From: Maribacter sp.
Lineage (GTDB): Bacteria > Bacteroidota > Bacteroidia > Flavobacteriales > Flavobacteriaceae
Length of the DNA: 6,571 bases
Assembly (NCBI GenBank): GCA_018679695.1
Contig: JAHHKH010000245.1
Coordinates: forward strand, 1 to 6,571
Direction: 5' to 3'
Below, piece by piece: positions 1 to 6,245 of this stretch; within the stretch, counting starts at the first letter, position 1, and every line of letters starts with the position of its first letter. Under the pieces are notes generated by a model. That model saw only the letters and a list, made by a program, of their open reading frames with translations. It was not told where the DNA came from and did no database searches. Position numbers and translations under genes: made by a program.

Positions 1-1980
1 GCTCTGCTCACTACGCTCACCTTTGTCCACCAGATTTACCTGGATATCGGCCATATTGCTGCCCCCTCGTAAATCGTAATGCCGCACCAATCCGTTAAAG
101 GTAATGGGTGCCGAAGTCCCGACATAAGATTGATAATTTACTACCTCTGGTCGCGTAGACAGATACTGCGAAATCTCCTTGGCAACAACACCCGTACGCT
201 CCAAAGTGGTGCCCTCGGGCATATCAATGACCACCTGAAACTCGTTCTTATTATCAAAGGGTAACATTTTCACGGCTACCGTCTTGGTAAAAAACAATCC
301 GACCGAAGCCAACAACAAGAAGAAAGTAATGCCCAAGAACAACCATCTTTTATTTTTGTTCTCCAATAATGGTTTTTCGAACTTTTCATACATGCGATAG
401 ATAAAAGAATCGGACATGGGTTTTTCTTCCTTGGTTTTCCCATTATTCTCTTTTTCCCTTAAGAAGATATACCCCAAATATGGTGTAATGGTCAAAGCAA
501 CGAATAACGACAACAACATCGCAATGGAAGCTCCTATAGGCATGGGCGACATATATGGGCCCATTAGTCCTGACACAAAAGCCATTGGTAATACAGAGGC
601 TATCACAGTGAATGTGGCCAAGATAGTAGGGTTACCTACTTCATTTATCGCATATAGGGCAGCCTGCTTGAATGGCAAACGTTTCAATTTAAAATGGCGG
701 TGCATATTCTCTGCGATGATAATGGAATCATCTACAACGATACCCGTAACAAAAACCAAGGCAAAAAGTGTGATTCGGTTCAAGGTATAATCCAACATAT
801 AATAGCTCAATAAAGTCAAGGCAAATGTGATCGGTACCGAGAGGAACACTACCAGGCCACCACGCCAACCCATCGCCAGCATCACCACGAAAGTTACCGC
901 AATAATAGCTCCAATAAGATGCATTAAGAGTTCCGCCACCTTGTGTGAAGCAGTTTCCCCATAATTTCGGGTTACCTCAACATGAACATCATCAGGGATT
1001 AGATTCTTTCTTAAATGTTCTACCTTATCCAAAATAATATCGGATATCTTCATGGCATCGGCCCCTTTACGTTTGGCAACGGAAATGGTAACGGCCGGAT
1101 ATTCCGACTTGTAGATTACCCCTTTTTCACTGGCTTGGCCAAATCCCAAAGCCACATAATTTTTGGGAACTTCAGGACCATCCTGTATACTGGCAATCTG
1201 TTTTAAATAAATAGGCCTGTTCTGTTGAACACCAACCACCAAGTTTTCGACATCCGCTTGTGTTTCCAGAAATCTTCCCGTGGTTACCCTGAATTCAGTA
1301 TCGTTCTTATCGAAAGTCCCACCACTTAATTGCTGGTTGTTCGCCTTTATCATTTGTGCTACCGTGAGGAAGTCCAAACCGCTCTCGGCCATTTTCTCCT
1401 TATCAAGTACCACGCGTAATTGTCTATTCCGTCCACCAATTTTTTGGGTAGCAGAGACATCATTGATTTTCTCAAGCTCATCCGTCAGTTCCTGGGCAAT
1501 TTGCTTAAGACGATAGTCGTCATAGGTTTCGCTCCATAAAGTCAGCCCCAACATGGGTACGTCATCGATAGCACGGGTTTTGACCAAGGGAAAAGTAACT
1601 CCCTCGGGCATTTTATCCATATGCTTATTGATCTCATTGTAAAGCTTTACGAAAGAACGTTCAATATCCTCACCCACATAAAATTGTACGATGACCATAC
1701 CCTGCTCGTTCATTGAGGTCGAATACACATACTCTACCCCTTTGATGTTCGAGATTAATTTTTCCAATGGTTTTGTCACCCTTGATTCAACCTCTGTAGG
1801 ACTCGCACCGGGGTAACCCACAAAGATATCGGCCATGGGAACATCGATCTGTGGTTCCTCTTCCCTCGGAATCAGAAACGAACTGTACACCCCGATGACC
1901 ATGAATACGATCATAAGGAGAACCGTTAATTTGGATCCTATAAATGACTTGGCAATTTTACCAGCTAATCCTTCCTTCAT
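1..1980 (-). CDS. RND-family efflux pump, inner-membrane permease subunit (3' end beyond window)
   Basis: Proton-driven resistance-nodulation-division transporter, the inner-membrane motor of the tripartite pump completed by the next two upstream genes. The reading frame is open from the ATG at 1980 to the window edge: 660 codons of a family that is usually about 1,030-1,080 residues. Visible parts are TM1 (about 18-36, before IPREEEPQIDVP), a first periplasmic porter region (about 37-345, with YPGASPTEVE at 56-65), TM2-TM6 (about 350-507), a cytoplasmic linker, TM7 (about 545-564), and the start of the second periplasmic region. TM4 carries GIVVDDSIIIAEN; Asp417-Asp418 match the AcrB proton-relay pair Asp407-Asp408. 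The partner Lys of TM10 would lie outside the window. The start fits because TM1 follows a short basic N-terminus. The gene begins 39 bp after the adaptor stop with no visible promoter or SD, so it is probably co-transcribed. The N-terminal EEEPQIDVP and the pocket region are unlike AcrB, so the substrate is unknown. Family assignment is near certain. Confidence 0.96.
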   Translation of the reverse strand, partial: MKEGLAGKIAKSFIGSKLTVLLMIVFMVIGVYSSFLIPREEEPQIDVPMADIFVGYPGASPTEVESRVTKPLEKLISNIKGVEYVYSTSMNEQGMVIVQFYVGEDIERSFVKLYNEINKHMDKMPEGVTFPLVKTRAIDDVPMLGLTLWSETYDDYRLKQIAQELTDELEKINDVSATQKIGGRNRQLRVVLDKEKMAESGLDFLTVAQMIKANNQQLSGGTFDKNDTEFRVTTGRFLETQADVENLVVGVQQNRPIYLKQIASIQDGPEVPKNYVALGFGQASEKGVIYKSEYPAVTISVAKRKGADAMKISDIILDKVEHLRKNLIPDDVHVEVTRNYGETASHKVAELLMHLIGAIIAVTFVVMLAMGWRGGLVVFLSVPITFALTLLSYYMLDYTLNRITLFALVFVTGIVVDDSIIIAENMHRHFKLKRLPFKQAALYAINEVGNPTILATFTVIASVLPMAFVSGLMGPYMSPMPIGASIAMLLSLFVALTITPYLGYIFLREKENNGKTKEEKPMSDSFIYRMYEKFEKPLLENKNKRWLFLGITFFLLLASVGLFFTKTVAVKMLPFDNKNEFQVVIDMPEGTTLERTGVVAKEISQYLSTRPEVVNYQSYVGTSAPITFNGLVRHYDLRGGSNMADIQVNLVDKGERSEQS

Positions 1981-2019
1981 GCTATAGATTGTTAAATATT
2001 AGAGCGTATGTACCCGCAT

Positions 2020-3096
2020 TTATTGGATTTTGATTTTAGCGCCGTTGTACAATTTTCCATCTGCAGATACAATGTACTGTTCTGCCGATGACAATCCTGA
2101 CAATACTTCCACTTGATCACCCATTGTGCGGCCTAACCGCAGCCAGCGCAATAGGGCTGTATTACTTTCACTTACCGTATATATCCCTTTTAATTGCCCA
2201 TTATTGACAATGGCTTCCAAAGGAATCATTACCGTTTCGTAAGTATCGGTTTTGGCAATTGGAAAGCGTACGGTTGCATACATCCCAGACATGATGTTGG
2301 CCTCCGATTTGTCCAATACCACTTTTACAAGAAACTGTCCGCCTGTATTCTTCGCCGATGTACTTACCTCGGTCACTCGGCCTTTAACGGTTTCGTCCAT
2401 GGATTTTACAACAACATCGACCTCGGTATTGGCTTCTATTTCCTGAATTTCAGATTCGGGTACCATGGCCAACACCTGAAACTTTCCTGGAGATTCAACC
2501 TCTAACAAAGGCATTCCCGGATTTGCCATATCACCAACGTTAATGAACTTATTGGTAACGGTTCCATTAAATGGGGCCCGGATGTTGGCGTAGGAAAATT
2601 GGGCATTCACCTCATTCTTCATTTGTTTTGCCCCTTCCAATCTAGCCTTTGCCATATTGTAATTGGCCGTTATATCATCCAGTTCCTTTTGACTTGCGCT
2701 ATTCTCATTGAATAAGGCGGTAAACCTTTTATAGTCTTTCTCGGCATTGTTGAAGGCCGCGGTTGCTTCGGTGATTCCCGCATTGACCTGTGCCAATTTG
2801 GCGGATAGATCGGTATTGCTGATACTGATCAATTGCTGCCCTTTTCGCACTTTATCACCCACCTGTACGTATATCTTATCAACGTACCCCATCATTCTAG
2901 TGCTTAAATCGGCACTGTTCACCGCTTCTATTTTACCACTTGCGGTTAAAAAAGATCCCTCGCTTTTCTGTTTGACCGTACTAACAGATACAGTAACCGC
3001 GGGGGAACTATCGTCTACCGATTTTTTATTCCCATCTCCGCAACTCATGGCTAAAAGTACTAGTGAAAATAGTCCTATGATATATTTATTTTTCAT
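2020..3096 (-). CDS. Periplasmic adaptor (membrane fusion) lipoprotein of RND efflux pump
   Basis: HlyD/AcrA-type adaptor that links the RND pump to the outer membrane factor. It is 358 residues, normal for the family. A lipoprotein signal peptide ends in the lipobox LAMSC with Cys19 as the lipidated residue, so the protein should be membrane-anchored and act in the periplasm. The two half-lipoyl motifs are MGYVDKIYVQVGDKVRKGQ (69-87) and RAPFNGTVTNKFINVGD (173-189). Between them lies an alpha-helical coiled-coil hairpin (about 95-165, rich in Ala, Lys, Glu and Asn) that should contact the TolC-like partner. A beta-barrel domain follows (about 205-285, with MSGMYATVRFPI at 269-280), then a membrane-proximal domain to the end. 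The start is set by the signal peptide; 24 bp separate it from the upstream TolC-like stop, with no SD. The tight spacing on both sides supports one operon. Whether it ends up on the inner or outer membrane cannot be read securely from the residues after Cys19 (GDGNKK). Confidence 0.95.
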   Translation of the reverse strand: MKNKYIIGLFSLVLLAMSCGDGNKKSVDDSSPAVTVSVSTVKQKSEGSFLTASGKIEAVNSADLSTRMMGYVDKIYVQVGDKVRKGQQLISISNTDLSAKLAQVNAGITEATAAFNNAEKDYKRFTALFNENSASQKELDDITANYNMAKARLEGAKQMKNEVNAQFSYANIRAPFNGTVTNKFINVGDMANPGMPLLEVESPGKFQVLAMVPESEIQEIEANTEVDVVVKSMDETVKGRVTEVSTSAKNTGGQFLVKVVLDKSEANIMSGMYATVRFPIAKTDTYETVMIPLEAIVNNGQLKGIYTVSESNTALLRWLRLGRTMGDQVEVLSGLSSAEQYIVSADGKLYNGAKIKIQ

Positions 3097-3120
3097 CTGT
3101 GTTTTTTTATTGCTTTTAAT

Positions 3121-4425
3121 TTATTCTTTGGTTAAAAACTGAACATATGACAAGGCATAATTGTGTTGAAAAATGGTGGTATAATACTCCAGCTGTTTTT
3201 GAGCATATAGGGTTTCGGCCATCAACAATTCAGTCGTTTTTTCCAATCCTTGCTCAAAACGATTGGTTCTGATCCTAAGTGATTCCTTGGATTGCTGTAA
3301 GGCCAGGGCCGTAAGCTCCAAGTTGTTCTTGGCATCCTGAAGCATGCGTTTGGCCCTGTTCAACTCTACCTGACTTTCTGCCTTATATTGGTTTAGTTCC
3401 AATTTTGATTTTTCATATTCCGCTTTACTTTTCTGTGCTTTCCCAAAACGCTTGGAACCTTCGAAAATATTCCATTTCAATTCCGCCCCAAATAGATACC
3501 CGTCAGCATCGCCTTGAAATACTTCATCATCATGTAATTCGTAAGTGCCAAATGCATTCAGGCGAGGAAGAAAGCTCATTTTATCGGCCTTATACACTTG
3601 TTTGTACGCCTCAGCGGCGGAGGTGATAGCAAGAATATCCTTCCTGTTTTCCGGTAAGGTTTCAAAATTAATATCATTTGTCAGAACAGTCAATGAATCT
3701 GCAGGTTGCAATACTTGATAACTCCCATCATTCATCAAAACCGATAGTTGATTCGATGCATTCAGAATATTACTTTCGGCATACTTCAATTGGTTATCGA
3801 TCTCTGTAACCCTAACCTCTACTGCCAGAACATCTGACTTTTGCAAATACCCTTGTTTAAAACTGTTATCTGCCAAACGTTTATTCTCTAGTGCAGCTTC
3901 CTTGGCCTTTTTTAATACCTTTACCGTTTTGTAGGCCAATTGTAATTGCATATATGCTTTATCTACTTCTAACTGCATATAGTCTAGCTTACGCTCGGAC
4001 TGTAATTCTGCAGCATTCAATTTGGCCTTGGCTGCCTTGCGCTGATAGATACCGTCAAAGTTCAGTAAAGGTTGTTGCACTACTATACGTGTTGCATAGT
4101 CTTCAATCTGATTGGGATCATTCAGTAGCAATGGATTAAAATCGGCCTGTGTCAAGATTGCCTGATTCAATTTTGAACCAAATGCCATCAAAGGATTCGT
4201 GGTCGCAATACCGGTATGGGCTATACTGATGTTCGGTAACAATACCGCATTGGTCTGATTGTAATCACCCTTTGCTGCCAAAACATCCTGTTCTGACATT
4301 TTCAGCGAATTATTTTCAGAGAGGACCTTGGTAAGTACCTCATCCTTGGAAATCAGTAATGTTTCTTGCGCCTGTAGTGCAAAGGAAACACTGAAAAATG
4401 CAATGATCAAAAGTAGTTTCTTCAT
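3121..4425 (-). CDS. TolC-like outer membrane efflux protein
   Basis: Outer membrane factor (OEP family), a trimeric channel-tunnel that is the exit duct of the pump encoded downstream. It is 434 residues, typical for Bacteroidota members. A Sec signal peptide (MKKLLLIIAFFSVSFALQA) probably ends at Ala19 before Gln20. The family's internal duplication is visible: LLPNISIAHTG (62-72) pairs with FLPRLNAFGTY (285-295), QQPLLNFDGIYQRKAAKAK (117-135) with LKWNIFEGSKRFGKAQKSK (316-334), and FKQGYLQKSDVLAVE (189-203) with FEQGLEKTTELLMAE (390-404). The segments between are long amphipathic helices rich in Lys, Glu, Gln and Ala, which form the periplasmic tunnel. It is the first gene of the operon; the outer-membrane-factor-first order is common in Bacteroidota. 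A promoter-like box and a palindrome lie just upstream. No truncation or frameshift is seen. Confidence 0.95.
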   Translation of the reverse strand: MKKLLLIIAFFSVSFALQAQETLLISKDEVLTKVLSENNSLKMSEQDVLAAKGDYNQTNAVLLPNISIAHTGIATTNPLMAFGSKLNQAILTQADFNPLLLNDPNQIEDYATRIVVQQPLLNFDGIYQRKAAKAKLNAAELQSERKLDYMQLEVDKAYMQLQLAYKTVKVLKKAKEAALENKRLADNSFKQGYLQKSDVLAVEVRVTEIDNQLKYAESNILNASNQLSVLMNDGSYQVLQPADSLTVLTNDINFETLPENRKDILAITSAAEAYKQVYKADKMSFLPRLNAFGTYELHDDEVFQGDADGYLFGAELKWNIFEGSKRFGKAQKSKAEYEKSKLELNQYKAESQVELNRAKRMLQDAKNNLELTALALQQSKESLRIRTNRFEQGLEKTTELLMAETLYAQKQLEYYTTIFQHNYALSYVQFLTKE

Positions 4426-4443
4426 TATGCAATTAATTTAAAG

Positions 4444-4474
4444 CAAAATTAGAGGGTGAAAAACGTCTTGGCAG
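4444..4474 (-). promoter_or_regulatory. Candidate promoter of the efflux operon (Bacteroidota -7 type)
   Basis: Read on the minus strand, TAATTTTG (4444-4451) matches the Bacteroidota -7 consensus TAnnTTTG exactly. It sits 18 bp upstream of the TolC-like ATG, implying a very short leader. The -33 side is weak: with a 20-bp spacer there is CTG (4472-4474) instead of TTG. The weak -33 and the overlapping palindrome at 4467-4491 suggest a regulated promoter, but this is by eye only. No SD sequence precedes the start. Confidence 0.5.
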
Positions 4475-4491
4475 TAACTTATGTTACCAAG
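4467..4491. promoter_or_regulatory. Operator-like imperfect palindrome over the efflux promoter
   Basis: On the plus strand, cttg-gca-gtaac (4467-4478) faces gttaccaag (4483-4491) across a 4-bp ttat spacer. The core GTAAC-ttat-GTTAC (4474-4487) is a perfect inverted repeat. The outer cttg/caag arms also match if the left arm's extra gca is bulged out. It covers the -33 position of the candidate promoter, the usual place for a repressor site. TetR- or MarR-type regulators commonly control RND operons, but no regulator gene is in the window, so the protein that would bind is unknown. Confidence 0.4.
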
Positions 4492-4537
4492 GAAATAACA
4501 ATTGGAAATGGTGGAATAACGTAAATCTATACCAGGG

Positions 4538-4556
4538 AACTGTACGGCTTACAGTT
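4538..4556 (-). other. Stem-loop spanning the upp stop codon
   Basis: A perfect 7-bp inverted repeat, aactgta (4538-4544) and tacagtt (4550-4556), with a 5-nt loop. On the transcript the stem starts in the last two sense codons of upp and encloses the TAA stop. No U-run follows (CCCTGG comes next), so it is not a standard intrinsic terminator. It could protect the 3' end or weakly attenuate read-through into the efflux operon, or be chance. Confidence 0.35.
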
Positions 4557-5202
4557 TAACACCAAATGCCAAATCTCCGGCATCCCCAATGCCAGGAATA
4601 ATATAACCCTTACTGGTTAATTCTTCATCAATGGCGGCTATCCATAAATGCGTGCCTTCGGGAAAAACGCCTTTTACATACTCAACACCTTCCTTTGAAC
4701 CGATTACCGAAATAATGTGAATCTGTTTTGGTATACCATGGCTTTTTAAGGCATTCAATACATTTTCCAGTGTCTTTCCTGTGGCCAACATCGGATCTGT
4801 CAATACCAAAGTTTTGTTTCCTAATCGGGGTGCGGCAAAATATTTGACAATGACCTCAAACTCGTCCCGGCCTTCCGGGTGGTGCCTGTAGGCCGAAATA
4901 AAGGCGTTTTCTGCACGATCAAAGTAATTCAAAAGTCCTTGATGCAAGGGAAGTCCGGCACGTAATACCGAGCACAGCACCAATTTATCAATGGGCAAGG
5001 CAATATCCTTGGTTCCAAAAGGGGTCTGTACGGTCTTAGTATCATAATTCAAAGTCTTGCTCAGTTCATAGCATAGTATTTCACCAATACGTTCAATATT
5101 ACGTCGAAAGCGCATGGGGTCTTTTTGAATGTTTATATCGCGAATTTCAGCAATAAAATGATTTAAAACCGAATGTTTTGACTCAAAATGGTGTACTATC
5201 AT
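4549..5202 (-). CDS. upp: Uracil phosphoribosyltransferase
   Basis: Cytoplasmic pyrimidine salvage enzyme that converts uracil and PRPP into UMP and pyrophosphate. It is 217 residues, close to the usual 205-220. The type I phosphoribosyltransferase PRPP loop is LVLTDPMLATGKT (132-144). Other family marks are FRRNIERIGEILCYE (32-46), VLRAGLPLHQGL (79-90) and the C-terminal uracil-binding segment YIIPGIGDAGDLAFG (200-214). All expected blocks are present, so it should be active. The loop reads ATGKT where E. coli Upp has ATGGS. The start gives a normal N-terminus; no SD is seen. It stands between two envelope-related units with its own candidate -7 box, and its location beside the efflux genes does not imply a shared function. 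Confidence 0.96.
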   Translation of the reverse strand: MIVHHFESKHSVLNHFIAEIRDINIQKDPMRFRRNIERIGEILCYELSKTLNYDTKTVQTPFGTKDIALPIDKLVLCSVLRAGLPLHQGLLNYFDRAENAFISAYRHHPEGRDEFEVIVKYFAAPRLGNKTLVLTDPMLATGKTLENVLNALKSHGIPKQIHIISVIGSKEGVEYVKGVFPEGTHLWIAAIDEELTSKGYIIPGIGDAGDLAFGVKL

Positions 5203-5221
5203 AACCTATGGAATTGATAAC

Positions 5222-5229
5222 TAAAAATA
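5222..5229 (-). promoter_or_regulatory. Weak candidate -7 box for upp
   Basis: On the minus strand TATTTTTA matches the Bacteroidota -7 consensus TAnnTTTG at all but the last fixed base, and lies 19 bp before the upp ATG, the same layout as the efflux promoter. No TTG is found at the -33 distance; that region is inside the hairpin at 5240-5272. The AT-rich setting makes a chance match quite likely. Confidence 0.3.
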
Positions 5230-5239
5230 CGACTTAAAT

Positions 5240-5272
5240 CTTGGCTCCCCGTGATGGAAAAAGAAAACCAAG
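5240..5272 (-). terminator. Possible weak terminator hairpin after the barrel-protein gene
   Basis: The transcript can pair CUUGGUUUUC (from 5272 down to 5263) with GGGAGCCAAG (5249 down to 5240), 10 bp including three G-U wobbles, with a 13-nt loop. It begins 2 nt after the TAG stop of the upstream gene. The wobble pairs become A-C mismatches on the other strand, so the fold favours the minus-strand transcript. Only AUUUAAG follows rather than a clean U-run, so termination may be partial. Confidence 0.35.
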
Positions 5273-5274
5273 CA

Positions 5275-6177
5275 CTATTTATTTTTCTTCGTATTGAACC
5301 AATAACTGATTCCCACGGACCAATAGAACACAGTCTCCAAGTCTTCTTTAATAATCGTATCAACGGTAGTTATGGTAGCACTGCTTTGTGGAAAAGCCCA
5401 TCTTGGAGTAGCCGAAAATATGAATTGCTTATGATAATATTGCAATGGCAAACTCAATTCAACGGTCAACAGATTAAACTCTGAGGCCTCCAGAATTTCA
5501 ACATTTGTCGTGGTAGAAGTTACGGTGCCTAGGGCTCCTTTTCCTTGGCCCTTTCTATTTCCTAATCGACTAGTGGTGTAATATGCTTCGTAAAAATATT
5601 GTGACCCTGCATAGAGCGTTATTGACGGATTGATCAATAAAGAATTGTCCGCCACATAAAATGTGCGATCAAGCATCAGCCCTGCGAATATATCGGCAGA
5701 ACTTTCATTGTTAAAAAAACTACTTGCGGTTAGGGTAACTTCAAATGCATCTAGGTCGTAACCAAGCATCCCCGTAATATCGCCTACGGTTTCTGATCGA
5801 ACATTATAACTATCCTCATTAAAGAAATAGGCTGTTCCTGAAATGCCACCGCTCCATTTGTTTGACTTAAACAGATAACCTGCACTCATTAAAAATAAGT
5901 CTACCCTGTTCTCATTGGCGCTGGTAAGGTAAGATGCCGATACATCGGCAAAAAATCCTGAGGCATCATAATACCCTATTGATGGGAAAATGTACGGAGC
6001 GGCAATGGAATCGCGCCTACCCATAAAAATCGCATCATTGATATAACTAATGTCTGTAAGTAGATAGGACTGATTCTCATTGGATTTTTCCTTCATTGTA
6101 GTCTTATTGCTTTGAGCCAAAAGACCCATGAATGGTAAGATAAGTGTTAACATACAAATTTTGGCCTTGGTGTACAT
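5275..6177 (-). CDS. Secreted, probable outer-membrane beta-barrel protein of unknown function
   Basis: I do not recognise a named family. The 300-residue product starts with a signal peptide: basic MYTKAK, a hydrophobic core, and a likely cut in LLAQ-S near residue 22. Cys8 is inside the hydrophobic core and does not form a lipobox. After a polar linker (about 23-38), the rest alternates short aromatic or hydrophobic strands with polar turns, for example PSIGYYDASGFFADVSASYL (65-84), SGGISGTAYFF (109-119), NPSITLYAGSQYFYEAYY (183-200) and FYWSVGISYWF (284-294). This pattern is typical of small outer-membrane barrels, and an aromatic strand near the C-terminus fits, although five polar residues (NTKKNK end) follow it. 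A Gly/Lys and Ser/Thr-rich stretch (205-227) is probably a long loop. The gene is separated from both neighbours by hairpins, so it is probably its own unit, though no clear promoter is seen before its start. Ligand and role are unknown. Confidence 0.75.
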   Translation of the reverse strand: MYTKAKICMLTLILPFMGLLAQSNKTTMKEKSNENQSYLLTDISYINDAIFMGRRDSIAAPYIFPSIGYYDASGFFADVSASYLTSANENRVDLFLMSAGYLFKSNKWSGGISGTAYFFNEDSYNVRSETVGDITGMLGYDLDAFEVTLTASSFFNNESSADIFAGLMLDRTFYVADNSLLINPSITLYAGSQYFYEAYYTTSRLGNRKGQGKGALGTVTSTTTNVEILEASEFNLLTVELSLPLQYYHKQFIFSATPRWAFPQSSATITTVDTIIKEDLETVFYWSVGISYWFNTKKNK

Positions 6178-6200
6178 GATACATAGTTTACGATTAAAGA

Positions 6201-6234
6201 AGGGCTTTGCCCTAAGATTCTATGGCAAAGCCCT
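6201..6234 (-). terminator. Intrinsic terminator after the DG-repeat protein gene
   Basis: Perfect 11-bp inverted repeat, agggctttgcc (6201-6211) and ggcaaagccct (6224-6234), around a 12-nt loop. On the minus-strand transcript the stem is followed by UCUUUAAUC, a modest U-rich tail; on the plus strand no T-run follows. It begins 11 bp after the stop of the upstream gene and ends 23 bp before the ATG of the next, leaving little room for a separate promoter there. Confidence 0.75.
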
Positions 6235-6245
6235 ACCTGTTAACA

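Noticed and set aside
79..1516. Several plus-strand open frames (79-264, 416-790, 1015-1206, 1280-1516)
   Set aside because: All lie antisense inside the RND gene, whose minus-strand frame is open and family-matching throughout; their products look like no protein family.
2194..4139. Plus-strand open frames within the adaptor and TolC-like genes (for example 2747-3142 and 3891-4139)
   Set aside because: They are shadows of well-supported minus-strand genes; the 2747-3142 frame ends in a hydrophobic run that is only the complement of the adaptor signal peptide region.
4493..4520. Near-direct repeat GGAAATAAC and GGAATAAC between upp and the efflux operon
   Set aside because: Only 8-9 bp with a mismatch in AT-rich DNA; too short to distinguish from chance.
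5251..5484. Plus-strand 77-codon frame starting in the gap before upp
   Set aside because: It overlaps the C-terminal coding region of the barrel protein, has no promoter or family resemblance, and ends without any conserved pattern.
6238..6245. TGTTAACA palindrome just after the DG-repeat gene stop
   Set aside because: An 8-bp palindrome downstream of a stop and next to a clear terminator; no promoter is near it, so an operator role is not supported.
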